The notes beneath the pieces are model-generated. The model saw only the letters and a program-made list of their open reading frames with translations. It was not told where the DNA came from and did no database searches. From NCBI GenBank assembly GCA_021849435.1, contig JAJZSX010000099.1:1-8233 (forward strand): 8,233 bases of DNA. The letters run 5' to 3'. Numbering within the stretch: the first letter of the stretch is position 1; every line of letters begins with the position of its first letter. Source of the stretch: Actinomycetes bacterium (GTDB lineage: Bacteria > Actinomycetota > Acidimicrobiia > Acidimicrobiales > RAAP-2). Below are positions 1 through 8,233 of this stretch, one piece after another. The translations under genes were made by a program, and so were the position numbers.

Positions 1-1282
<1,282 letters not shown>

Positions 1283-1288
1283 TCAACG

Positions 1289-2674
1289 CTAGTTGGTGTC
1301 CCCGTGGCCCTCGGATGACGCCTCGGTCGCGCGAACGCGCTCGGCCACGCGATGGACCCGGTCGCGGAGCACGCCCTCGAGGTCGACCCCGGCGCCGTAC
1401 GCGGCCCGCGCCAGCGCTTCGATCGCGTCGCCCCAGGCGGGATCGACGTCCGAGCTCGAGCTCGCGTCAGACACCGCGGGCGCGGCGTCGAGCGCGGCCA
1501 GGGCGCGCGCCGCGGCGTCGACCTCGTGGCCGAGCTCGTCACGCGCAACACCCACTGAGGTGGCCTTGCGCAGCAATTTGGTGTACAACGTGAGCGCGGG
1601 CAGTTGCCACGCGATCCCGTCGAGCACCGAGGTCCGCCCCTTCTCAGCCTGTTTGATGACCTCCCAGCGCGCCGCGACGTCGTCCGCGTCGCGCACCTTG
1701 ACGTCCGCGAAGACGTGCGGGTGGCGCCCGATGAGTTTGCTTCGCACCGCGTCGGCGATCGTGGCCAGATTGAAGCGGTCGAGCTCGTCGCCGAGTTCGG
1801 CGTGAAAGACGATCTGGAACAGCAGGTCGCCGAGCTCCTCTTGGACGTGGGCGATGACGGCGGGCGTCGGCTCGGGTTCGCCTCGCACGAGGCTCTCGAG
1901 CGCGTCGAGGGCCTCGTAGGCCTCCTCGAGCAGGTGACGGGTCAAGGACGCGTGGGTCTGTTCCTGGTCCCAGGGACAGGCGCGACGAAGCGTGCGCGTG
2001 AGCGACACCAGGTCATCGGTCGCCGCCCCGGCGCTTCGCAACTCGTCCACCCAGAGCGAGGTCAGGTGATCCGCCGCGAATCCGGCCAACTCGCAAGCCG
2101 CCAGAACCTCGATGACCTGGTCGGGAAGTCCGAGGTGGTGCAGCACGGTGACCGGCGTCTCAGGCGCGAGCCGGTCGGCGACCGAGGCGAGGACCGGGGC
2201 CGAGTAGGTCTGGAGCACGAGCAGCGGTCCCGGTCCGACGAGCGGTTCCGTGGAACCGAGCGCGTCGACCACGCGCAGTCCCACCGCCATCGGGTCACGG
2301 CCGAGGGCGCCGCAGGCGAGGTCGATGACCGAGACGGCGGGCTCACAAACCACTCGAACGGGCCGTTCGTAGAGCAGCTCGACGGTTCGCTCGGCGACCA
2401 CGGGCGAGCCCGGCACGACGTAGACGACCTCGCCGGCCTCGTTCGCCAAGCGCACCAGGTCGTCGGCGATGGCCCGATAGAGCTCGTCGAAGGACTCGGC
2501 CGTGTCGTACCAGTCGTCGTAGCTCGCAATCGAGTCGAGCGAGGCCGCGGCGGGGTGACGACGGGTGCGCAGTCGCACCTCCGGCGATCCGTTGATCAGG
2601 CGCCACGCGCCCTCGGTGACCAGGTCTCGGTCACCCGGCCCCAGTCCGACCACGCGGACCGTTGGTTCGCTCAC
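1289..2674 (-). CDS. mazG: YabN-type fusion: tetrapyrrole-methylase-like domain + MazG nucleotide pyrophosphohydrolase
   Basis: The protein has 461 residues. Residues 1 to about 215 resemble a SAM-dependent tetrapyrrole (corrin/porphyrin) methylase domain: VVGLGPGDRDLVT at 8-20 and VVPGSPVVAE at 86-95. Residues from about 225 are MazG, an NTP pyrophosphohydrolase that hydrolyses (d)NTPs to NMP and PPi and helps clear abnormal nucleotides in the cytoplasm. Visible MazG features are CPWDQEQTHASL (233-244), the metal-binding EEAYE (250-254), EELGDLLFQIVFH (279-291), and RHPHVF followed by WEVIKQAEKGR. The second MazG half (about 355-450) keeps LPALTLYTKLLRKATSVGV but shows no EExxE helix. It carries a Ser-rich linker near 403-408. 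B. subtilis YabN, about 490 residues, has the same layout. The start is GTG at 2674, overlapping the upstream stop as GTGA. No Shine-Dalgarno is visible, so translational coupling is likely. What the methylase-like domain acts on is unknown to me. Confidence 0.93.
   Translation of the reverse strand: MSEPTVRVVGLGPGDRDLVTEGAWRLINGSPEVRLRTRRHPAAASLDSIASYDDWYDTAESFDELYRAIADDLVRLANEAGEVVYVVPGSPVVAERTVELLYERPVRVVCEPAVSVIDLACGALGRDPMAVGLRVVDALGSTEPLVGPGPLLVLQTYSAPVLASVADRLAPETPVTVLHHLGLPDQVIEVLAACELAGFAADHLTSLWVDELRSAGAATDDLVSLTRTLRRACPWDQEQTHASLTRHLLEEAYEALDALESLVRGEPEPTPAVIAHVQEELGDLLFQIVFHAELGDELDRFNLATIADAVRSKLIGRHPHVFADVKVRDADDVAARWEVIKQAEKGRTSVLDGIAWQLPALTLYTKLLRKATSVGVARDELGHEVDAAARALAALDAAPAVSDASSSSDVDPAWGDAIEALARAAYGAGVDLEGVLRDRVHRVAERVRATEASSEGHGDTN
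2671..2674 (-). other. GTGA stop/start overlap (SurA-like / mazG)
   Basis: On the minus strand the bases GTGA hold both the GTG start of mazG (2674-2672) and the TGA stop of the SurA-like gene (2673-2671). The preceding 25 or so bases contain no recognisable Shine-Dalgarno sequence. Re-initiation by terminating ribosomes is therefore the likely way mazG is translated. Confidence 0.85.
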
Positions 2675-3753
2675 TGATAATTGAGCGCGCTCGGAGCGGT
2701 CAACGTCGTTGCGCCCGTGACGTCAGCCGTCGGCGGCAGCGCCGGCACGAAGACCGTCGGCCCGTTGGTCCCGAACGCCCAACGGCCCAACGCGGGATCG
2801 ACGGCGATCACCGCTTGGTTGAGGATGTCGTTCTTCACGGTGTTGGCCTGGTTCGCGTTGAGGTTGCGCACGTCATTGAGCACGGCCGCCTCGGCCTGGG
2901 CGAACGGGGTCGGGGTGCGCCTGGTGGGCGCGATGTAGAGCGCGTAGGCAACGCCGTTGCTGTTCGTGGACAGCGGGGTCTTCGGGAAGGTGTTGAGCGG
3001 GGTCGTCGCGGAGTCCGCGCGCACGGCCGCGTACAGGTTCGAGGTCGGACCGTAGCAGCCGTACTTTCCGCCGTGCAGCGAGGAGGGGTCGATCGAGAAC
3101 TGCTTGGCGAGCGCAGCCACCGAGGCGCCCTTCGCCTGGGCAGCGGCGAAGGCGGTCACGTCGGTCGTGGGCACCTCGGCGACGCTGATGCAGATGGTCT
3201 CGTAACTCGAGCGGTGCGCGTCGAAGTAGGTCCGCAGCGCACTCGGGGTGAGCGGAATGGTCGAGTTCAACTTGCTCACGAGGTAGAGCGACTCGGCCTG
3301 GGCAAGTACCTGGGCGTCACGCATCGACGGCGTCATCGCCGCGAGCGCCTGGGCTGCGGTACCGGGGCAGCTAAGGGAGTTGGCCGCGGCGGCCTGGGAC
3401 ATCTCGGACTCGAGGGACGCCTTGGCCTTCACGAGGTCCGTGCTCGGCACGTAGTGCAGACGGCCGCGCACGTACTGGTCGATGGCCATGCCCTCGATGC
3501 GCAGATTCGACCACGCGGCGACCCCGGACGCGGCCATCGTGGACGAGCCGCCACCGGCGGAGAAGCTCGCCGGGGCGATCGCGGTTAGGTAACACTGAAG
3601 CGTCGGCGACGAGGCGATAGCGCTCAACTCGGCCCGTACCTCGGCCGCGGACACGGTCGCGCCGTTGACACTCACCCCCGAGGAGATGCTGGAGCGACCG
3701 ACGAGGACCGCGAGAATGAGAGCGATGACGAAGAGAGCAGTGATTCGACGCAC
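2671..3753 (-). CDS. Exported SurA-like protein with degenerate parvulin-like domain
   Basis: The product has 360 residues. The N-terminus has two Arg and a hydrophobic stretch (about 4-19, ITALFVIALILAVLVG), so it is exported or membrane-anchored. There is no lipobox cysteine and no clear AxA cleavage site. After it, VSVNGATVSAAEVRAEL (27-43) is the typical opening of the SurA N-terminal chaperone domain. Residues about 180-280 look parvulin-like: a variable strand, then AALAKQFSIDPSS and GGKYGCYG (213-235). The histidines usual in parvulin active sites do not appear at the expected places, so prolyl isomerase activity is doubtful and a holdase role is more likely. Four cysteines (54, 129, 188, 233) could form two disulfides outside the cell. 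The C-terminus is Pro/Thr-rich and ends SALNYQ. The start is GTG at 3753, 9 nt after the mfd stop, with only a weak GGTAGG site. The family call is from motifs by eye; the client protein is unknown. Confidence 0.78.
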   Translation of the reverse strand: MRRITALFVIALILAVLVGRSSISSGVSVNGATVSAAEVRAELSAIASSPTLQCYLTAIAPASFSAGGGSSTMAASGVAAWSNLRIEGMAIDQYVRGRLHYVPSTDLVKAKASLESEMSQAAAANSLSCPGTAAQALAAMTPSMRDAQVLAQAESLYLVSKLNSTIPLTPSALRTYFDAHRSSYETICISVAEVPTTDVTAFAAAQAKGASVAALAKQFSIDPSSLHGGKYGCYGPTSNLYAAVRADSATTPLNTFPKTPLSTNSNGVAYALYIAPTRRTPTPFAQAEAAVLNDVRNLNANQANTVKNDILNQAVIAVDPALGRWAFGTNGPTVFVPALPPTADVTGATTLTAPSALNYQ

Positions 3754-3762
3754 CCAGACAGC

Positions 3763-6700
3763 CTACCGAGTCGCCTCCGACGTCGAAGTGGCAGTCGTCG
3801 CGCGCACGAGGTCTCGCAACGCCGCGGGGGTAACCGACGACGCGGGCACCTCGAGACGGACCTCCCCGGTCGCCTCGTCATAGGCCCGCGAGCCGTGGCG
3901 TCGGCGAAGCCGCATCTGCTGGCTGAGCGAGAGCGCGACGGGCCCGAAGCGTACGACCGGTGTGGAACGTACGCCGACCTTGTCCGGCAGTACGGTGAGC
4001 TGACTCGCCCCGACCTCGAGACAGGCCAGTCGGAGCTCGGCCAGATCGAGCAGACCCTGCGCCGCGCGCGGCAGCGGCCCGTAGCGATCGGTCCACTCGT
4101 CGCGCAGGTCGGCCAGCGACTCGGGGCTCGACACGGCCGCGAGGCGCCGATAGGCCTCGAGTCGTGCGTCGTCGGCCTCGACGTAGTCCTTGGGCAGGTG
4201 GGCCTCACCGGGCACGTCCAACGTGATCGTCACGACGTCGGGCGCCACGATCCCCTTGGCCTCGGCCACGGCCTCGGCGACCAACTGGACGTAGAGGTCG
4301 TAGCCCACGGCGGCCACCGGACCGGACTGGTCGTGGCCGAGCAGGTTGCCCGCGCCACGGATCTCGAGGTCGCGCATCGCGATCTTGAAGCCGCTGCCGA
4401 GCGCGGTGTTGTCCCCGATAGTCCTCAACCGCTCGAAGGCCGTCTCGGACAAGGTCTTGCCCGCGGCGTGGAAGAGGTAGGCGTAGGCGCGCTGTCCCGA
4501 GCGCCCGACCCGCCCGCGCAGCTGGTGGAGCTGTCCGAGGCCCAGCCGTTCAGCGCGGTCGACGATGAGCGTGTTGACCGACGGCAGGTCGATGCCCGAC
4601 TCGACGATGGTCGTGCACACGAGCACGTCGTAGCGGCGCTCCCAGAAGTTGACCATGATCCGCTCGAGGGTCCCCTCGTCCATCTGGCCGTGGGCCACCG
4701 CGATCCGGGCGTCGGGCACCAATTGGCCGAGGCGTCGTGCGACCTCGTCGATGTCGGACACGCGGTTGTGGACGAAGAAGACCTGTCCCTCGCGCAGCAG
4801 CTCGCGGCGCACGGCCTCGACGACCGCGGCTTCGTCGTACTCGCCCACGTGGGTGAGGATCGGACGTCGGTCGGCCGGTGGCGTGGTGACCATCGAGAGG
4901 TCTCGGATACCGGCGAAGGCCATCTCGAGGGTTCGCGGGATGGGGCTCGCCGACAGCGTCAGCACGTCCACCCCGACCGAGCGCGCCTTGATCGACTCTT
5001 TGTGACCGACGCCGAAGCGCTGCTCCTCGTCAACGACCAACAGGCCGAGCTGCTTGAAGCGCACCCCCTCACCGAGCAGGCGGTGGGTGCCGACGACCAC
5101 GTCGATCGAACCGTCGGCGAGTCCCTCGATCGTCGCTCGAGCGTCCGCATCCTCTACGAATCGGCTGAGCAGCGCCACACGCACCGGGAAGCCGGCGAAA
5201 CGCTCACTCAGCGTCGCGAAGTGTTGGCTCGCGAGCAACGTGGTCGGTACCAGCACCGCGGCCTGGCGGTTGTCCTGGACGGCCTTGAAGATGGCTCGCA
5301 CGGCGATCTCGGTCTTGCCGAATCCCACGTCGGCACAGACCAGTCGGTCCATCGGGCGCTCGCGTTCCATGTCGGCCTTCACGTCCTCGATCGCCTGGGC
5401 CTGGTCAGGCGTCAACGTGAAGGGGAAGAGGTCCTCGACCTCGCGCTGCCAGGCCGTGTCGGGCGCGAAGGCGTGCCCCACCGCCACCGAGCGCTGTCGG
5501 TACAAGTCGACGAGCTCCTGGGCGACCAGGTAGGCCGCGGCGCGAGCCTTCGCGCGCGTTTTTTGCCACTCGGCCCCGCCCATGCGCGAGAGCGTCGGTG
5601 AGTCGCCACCCGTGTAGGGCGTCAGGACGTCGATCTGCTCGGTCGGCCAGTAGCTGCGGCCGTCCTTGAACTCGAGGATCAGGTAGTCGCGCACCGTCCC
5701 GTTGATGGCCCGCGTCGTGGTGCCCGAGAACCGGGCCACCCCGTGGTGGCGGTGCACGACGTAGCTCCCGACGGCGAGGTCGTCGAAGAAGCCGTCAACC
5801 GTGCGGGTGCGGGTGCGTGCGGCACGGTGCACCGTTCGCCGCCCCGTTAAGTCCGTCTCGCTCCAGACCACGACCTCGGGATCGTCCATCGAGAACCCCG
5901 CCGGCAGCAGGCTGTGCAGCACCGTGATGCGAACGTCGAGCGCCCGTTGCGGGTCCGTCGTGACCTCGAGGCCTTCGGCGCGCAGCTGATCGGCCATGCG
6001 CTCGACCGCGGCCGCGTTGGCCGTCAGCACGACGCCGCGACGCTTCGCCGACCACCCCCGAACGTGCGCCGCGATCCGGGCGGGGTCGCCCTGGACGACG
6101 GGCGGTGAGCTGACGAGCAGCTCGCCGCCCCCGGGGTTGTCCCCGAAGGCGACGTAGCCGCGGGCCATGACGTGCGCCCAGTCCTCGTGCAGCAGGGGAA
6201 CGACGTCGCTCGCGCGCCACGTCGCCGCCACGGTGTCAGTCAGCTCGCGCTCCTCCTCGAGCAGTTCGCCCAGACGGTGGGAGGCCCGTTCGGGTTCAAC
6301 GACGAAGACCGAGACGTCACCGAGCTCGTCGAGCAGAGTCCGACGCTCGTCACAGAACAGGGGCATCCACCCCTCCATCCCGTCAAAGGACTCCCCCGCC
6401 GCGATCCGGTCGAAGACGACGCTGCCCCAGGGCTCGGCCGAGACCATACGTCGGGCGCGGCCGCGAGTCGCGGGTCCCGCGAGCCACTCACGAGCCGTAA
6501 TGAGCATCGTCTCGTCGAGGTCGCCGGTGGAGCGCTGGCTCGCCACGTCGAAATTAGTCACACGCTCGATCTCGTCGCCGAAGAAGTCCAACCGAATCGG
6601 TTGGTCCTCGTGCGGCGACCAGAGGTCGACGATGCCGCCTCGAACGGCGAACTCGGCTCGGTGCTCGACAATCGACTCGCGTCGGTACCCCATCGACACG

Positions 6701-7155
6701 AGCGCGCTGAGCAGCTCATCACGGTCGCGGAACTCGCCTCGCCGAACTGCGATCGGGGTGGGCGATGGTTCGGGTGCGAGGATCTGGGCGAGGGCGCGGA
6801 TGGGCGCGACGACGATGCGCGGACGCTCGGCCTGGGCGAGGCGCCAGCGCACGAAGGACCTCGCGGCCATGACCGAGGCGTCAGGACTGACCCGTTCGAG
6901 GGGGTGGGTGTCCCACGCCGGCCACAGGGCGACGGCCGCGTGGTCGCCGAGCAGCGCCACCAGCGCGTCGTGGAGCAGTTCGGCCTCGGTCGAAGTGGCG
7001 ACCACCGCCACGGTGAGGTCGTTCGCGCGGGCGTGAGCCGCGACCGCGAGCGGTGTCGAGGCGCCGCTCGGGGTGAGCGTGCCCGCGGCCAGGGCGTCGT
7101 TCAGGCGCGGCGTCGCGAGGTCGAGGACCCGAGTCAGACCGGTCGCGGCGCTCAC
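3763..7155 (-). CDS. mfd: Transcription-repair coupling factor Mfd
   Basis: Mfd is an ATP-driven DNA translocase that pushes stalled RNA polymerase off damaged DNA and recruits UvrA for strand-specific excision repair. The protein has 1130 residues; E. coli Mfd has 1148. In order: the N-terminal UvrB-like module, with LWPAWDTHPLERVSPD (77-92) and GYRRESIVEHRAEFAVRGGI (156-175); the RNA polymerase interaction domain from about 458 (VGSYVVHRHHGVARF) to 512; and the RecG-like motor. Motor motifs are Walker A ADVGFGKTE (608-616), DEEQRFG (709-715), LSASPIPRTLEM (734-745), TTIVESGIDLP (848-858) and QLRGRVGRSGQ (878-888). The translocation motif follows (about 917-945, GSGFKIAMRDLEIRGAGNLLG). The C-terminal regulatory domain runs from about 975 (LDVPGEAHLPKDYV) to about 1100. 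The usual Gly before the Walker A Asp is Ala here. The start is GTG at 7155, overlapping the pth stop as GTGA without a Shine-Dalgarno. The protein looks complete and functional. Confidence 0.98.
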   Translation of the reverse strand: MSAATGLTRVLDLATPRLNDALAAGTLTPSGASTPLAVAAHARANDLTVAVVATSTEAELLHDALVALLGDHAAVALWPAWDTHPLERVSPDASVMAARSFVRWRLAQAERPRIVVAPIRALAQILAPEPSPTPIAVRRGEFRDRDELLSALVSMGYRRESIVEHRAEFAVRGGIVDLWSPHEDQPIRLDFFGDEIERVTNFDVASQRSTGDLDETMLITAREWLAGPATRGRARRMVSAEPWGSVVFDRIAAGESFDGMEGWMPLFCDERRTLLDELGDVSVFVVEPERASHRLGELLEEERELTDTVAATWRASDVVPLLHEDWAHVMARGYVAFGDNPGGGELLVSSPPVVQGDPARIAAHVRGWSAKRRGVVLTANAAAVERMADQLRAEGLEVTTDPQRALDVRITVLHSLLPAGFSMDDPEVVVWSETDLTGRRTVHRAARTRTRTVDGFFDDLAVGSYVVHRHHGVARFSGTTTRAINGTVRDYLILEFKDGRSYWPTEQIDVLTPYTGGDSPTLSRMGGAEWQKTRAKARAAAYLVAQELVDLYRQRSVAVGHAFAPDTAWQREVEDLFPFTLTPDQAQAIEDVKADMERERPMDRLVCADVGFGKTEIAVRAIFKAVQDNRQAAVLVPTTLLASQHFATLSERFAGFPVRVALLSRFVEDADARATIEGLADGSIDVVVGTHRLLGEGVRFKQLGLLVVDEEQRFGVGHKESIKARSVGVDVLTLSASPIPRTLEMAFAGIRDLSMVTTPPADRRPILTHVGEYDEAAVVEAVRRELLREGQVFFVHNRVSDIDEVARRLGQLVPDARIAVAHGQMDEGTLERIMVNFWERRYDVLVCTTIVESGIDLPSVNTLIVDRAERLGLGQLHQLRGRVGRSGQRAYAYLFHAAGKTLSETAFERLRTIGDNTALGSGFKIAMRDLEIRGAGNLLGHDQSGPVAAVGYDLYVQLVAEAVAEAKGIVAPDVVTITLDVPGEAHLPKDYVEADDARLEAYRRLAAVSSPESLADLRDEWTDRYGPLPRAAQGLLDLAELRLACLEVGASQLTVLPDKVGVRSTPVVRFGPVALSLSQQMRLRRRHGSRAYDEATGEVRLEVPASSVTPAALRDLVRATTATSTSEATR
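7152..7155 (-). other. GTGA stop/start overlap (pth / mfd)
   Basis: The minus-strand bases GTGA contain the GTG start of mfd (7155-7153) and the TGA stop of pth (7154-7152). The nearest GAGG lies about 20 nt upstream, too far for a normal ribosome binding site. Coupled translation from pth is therefore likely. Confidence 0.85.
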
Positions 7156-7769
7156 GATCGATTCGCGCGCCGCTGAGCCTCGTCGAACCCGTCATCGAGC
7201 AAGACCTCGATGGCGTCGGCGGCCCGCTCGACATCGGCCTCGAGGGCGGCGCGTCGAGCGCCGGTCTGGCGCTGCAGGACGTGGTCGGCCCCCTGCTCCT
7301 TGCGTGGCGGCTTGCCGACGCCGATTCGCAATCGACAGAAGTCTTGGGAACCAAGGGTCTTGGCGATTGAACGAAGTCCGTTGTGCCCGGCGAGGCCGCC
7401 GCCGCACTTCAGCTGGAGCCGGCCGGGTTCGAGGTCGAGCTCGTCGTGGACCACGAGCAGTCGGGTCAGGTCATCGATCGAGGTGCGCCGCAGCAGTGGG
7501 GGCAGGGCGGCGCCCGATTCGTTCATGAACGTCGTCGGCACCGCGAGGGTGACCAGGCCCTGGGTCGTCTCAATCGTGGTCGACATCGCCCGCTGACGCC
7601 GTTCGAGGGTGAGGCGCCCCCCACGACGATTCGCCACGAGACGCACGGCGTCGCCGCCCACGTTGTGGCGGCTTCCCGCGTAGTCGTCGCCGGGGTTGGC
7701 GAGGCCAACGATGAGCCAGGCGCTGGAACTGCCGTGACGCGTCGCGGCCAACGAGCGCCGCAGCGACAC
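7152..7769 (-). CDS. pth: Peptidyl-tRNA hydrolase
   Basis: Pth cleaves the ester bond of peptidyl-tRNAs that drop off ribosomes, recycling tRNA in the cytoplasm; it is usually essential in bacteria. From GTG at 7769 the product has 205 residues, close to the usual 190-200. The residues known to matter in E. coli Pth are all seen: N25 (GLANPG, 22-27), the catalytic H35 (SRHNVG), N83 (TFMNESG), D109 (HDELDL) and N130 (GGLAGHNGL). LRIGVGKP (147-154) is also conserved. The open frame continues upstream to 8108, but that part is the L25 gene read in another frame. I chose GTG at 7769 because it lies 4 nt after the L25 stop and has GGAG 7 nt before it. About 17 extra residues precede the conserved WLIVGLANPG, so a slightly later alternative start (TTG at codon 7) cannot be excluded. 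Confidence 0.95.
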   Translation of the reverse strand: MSLRRSLAATRHGSSSAWLIVGLANPGDDYAGSRHNVGGDAVRLVANRRGGRLTLERRQRAMSTTIETTQGLVTLAVPTTFMNESGAALPPLLRRTSIDDLTRLLVVHDELDLEPGRLQLKCGGGLAGHNGLRSIAKTLGSQDFCRLRIGVGKPPRKEQGADHVLQRQTGARRAALEADVERAADAIEVLLDDGFDEAQRRANRS

Positions 7770-7773
7770 GGGA

Positions 7774-8233
7774 CTACTCCGTCGCGACGGCGCCGGCCTT
7801 CGCGGATCGACCGGCGTGGGTTGCGACCACCGCAGTCGCCGGGTCGCCGACGGGCTCGACGCCCGCTGGAAGCGCGAGGTCGGCGACTCGAATGGTCCCG
7901 CCGACGCGCAACTCCGAGATGTCCACGTCGATGTGCGTAGGGATCTGGTCGGGGCGCGTGCGAAGCTCGAGGCTGAACAGCTGCTGGTCGACCTCCCAGT
8001 CCGCGTGGCGCACTTCAACGGCGTCTCCGATGATGTGCAGCGCCACATCGGCGACGACCGGCTTGGTCGGGTCGACGATCTGGAAGTCAACGTGCGCAAC
8101 CGTGCCACGAACCGGGTGGCGCTGGATCTCGCGGGCCATCACCAGGAACCGGCGGCCGTCGGCGTCCAGCTCGAGCAGCGTGTTGAGTCCCTGCTCCCCC
8201 GAGACGGCGGTACGGAACTCCTTGGCGTTGACG
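7774..8233 (-). CDS. rplY: Ribosomal protein L25, CTC form, 5' end cut by window edge
   Basis: L25 binds 5S rRNA in the large ribosomal subunit; the two-domain CTC form has an extra C-terminal beta domain and is linked to general stress in some bacteria. The frame is open from 8232 to the TAG at 7776-7774, giving 152 visible residues beginning VNAKEFRTAV. An internal ATG near 8142 is not the start, because the upstream codons encode recognisable L25 sequence (LNTLLELDADGRRFLVMARE). The signature EIQRHPVRGTVAHVDFQ is clear and is followed by the C-terminal domain (LFSLELRTRPDQIPTHIDVDIS). By comparison with the family, roughly 40 N-terminal residues lie outside the window. The tail is short (GRSAKAGAVATE), without the long Ala/Glu-rich extension of some homologues. 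It is the first visible gene of the run, 4 nt before pth, a pairing common in bacteria. Confidence 0.95.
   Translation of the reverse strand, partial: VNAKEFRTAVSGEQGLNTLLELDADGRRFLVMAREIQRHPVRGTVAHVDFQIVDPTKPVVADVALHIIGDAVEVRHADWEVDQQLFSLELRTRPDQIPTHIDVDISELRVGGTIRVADLALPAGVEPVGDPATAVVATHAGRSAKAGAVATE
7777..7780 (-). promoter_or_regulatory. Shine-Dalgarno deciding the pth start
   Basis: GGAG on the minus strand sits 7 nt before the GTG at 7769. It lies just inside the last codon of the L25 gene and runs up to that gene's TAG stop (7776-7774). This supports a short Pth rather than the longer open frame that would run back through the L25 gene. Confidence 0.65.

Noticed and set aside
1451..1464. 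Perfect 14-nt palindrome CGAGCTCGAGCTCG in mazG
   Set aside because: It arises from alternating AGC and TCG serine codons in the Ser-rich linker. There is no loop or T-run, so neither a terminator nor a binding site is supported.
1604..3588. Two long plus-strand open frames (1604-2677 and 2662-3588) opposite mazG and the SurA-like gene
   Set aside because: Both are antisense shadows of genes with clear family motifs. Their translations are low-complexity, Arg/Gly/Val-rich and show no domain.
3895..5601. A 568-codon open frame on the plus strand opposite mfd
   Set aside because: It lies wholly antisense to strongly conserved Mfd motor motifs. The product is rich in Arg, His, Gly and Asp with no recognisable domain, as expected from the complement of high-GC codons.
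7770..8108. Upstream extension of the pth open frame to a 318-residue protein
   Set aside because: The extra 113 residues are the L25 gene read in another frame. Pth of about 200 residues with GTG at 7769 and a GGAG site fits the family.
8140..8142. Internal ATG as the start of L25
   Set aside because: The codons upstream to the window edge are in the same frame and encode conserved L25 sequence, so the gene is truncated by the window rather than starting here.

Overview
This is a gene-dense, high-GC window. All six genes lie on the minus strand and together fill almost every base. I read it as a housekeeping segment of an actinobacterial chromosome, plausibly from a deep lineage such as Acidimicrobiia. 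The lineage call rests on GC content, frequent GTG starts and the neighbourhood pth / mfd / SurA-like / mazG / eno, which resembles the arrangement known in Actinobacteria. It is an inference, not a phylogenetic result.

In transcription order (right to left) the genes are as follows. First is the C-terminal three quarters of ribosomal protein L25 in its CTC form (rplY, cut by the right edge). Next are peptidyl-tRNA hydrolase (pth), the transcription-repair coupling factor Mfd, and an exported SurA-like protein with a parvulin-like half. Then comes a YabN-type fusion of a tetrapyrrole-methylase-like domain with MazG, and last enolase (eno), which the left edge cuts a few codons before its stop. 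Junctions are very tight: 4 nt, a GTGA overlap, 9 nt, a GTGA overlap, and 27 nt. No terminator is visible between the genes, so they look like one transcription unit. The four genes whose upstream junction is tightest (pth, mfd, SurA-like, mazG) start with GTG. Only eno, after the longest gap, has ATG with a strong Shine-Dalgarno sequence.

By function the segment groups translation upkeep (L25, Pth), repair of stalled transcription (Mfd), nucleotide-pool cleaning (MazG), envelope protein folding (SurA-like) and glycolysis (Eno). They share a transcript rather than a pathway. Two gene boundaries need care. The true pth start is GTG at 7769, well inside a longer open frame, and L25 continues upstream to the window edge rather than starting at the internal ATG near 8142. 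Enolase is easy to miss because its frame has no stop inside the window.

I found no mobile element, RNA gene, CRISPR array or phage-like material, and no convincing new system. The points most worth a second look are the SurA-like protein, which has four cysteines and seems to lack the parvulin histidines, and the MazG fusion, whose second MazG half has lost its metal-binding motif.
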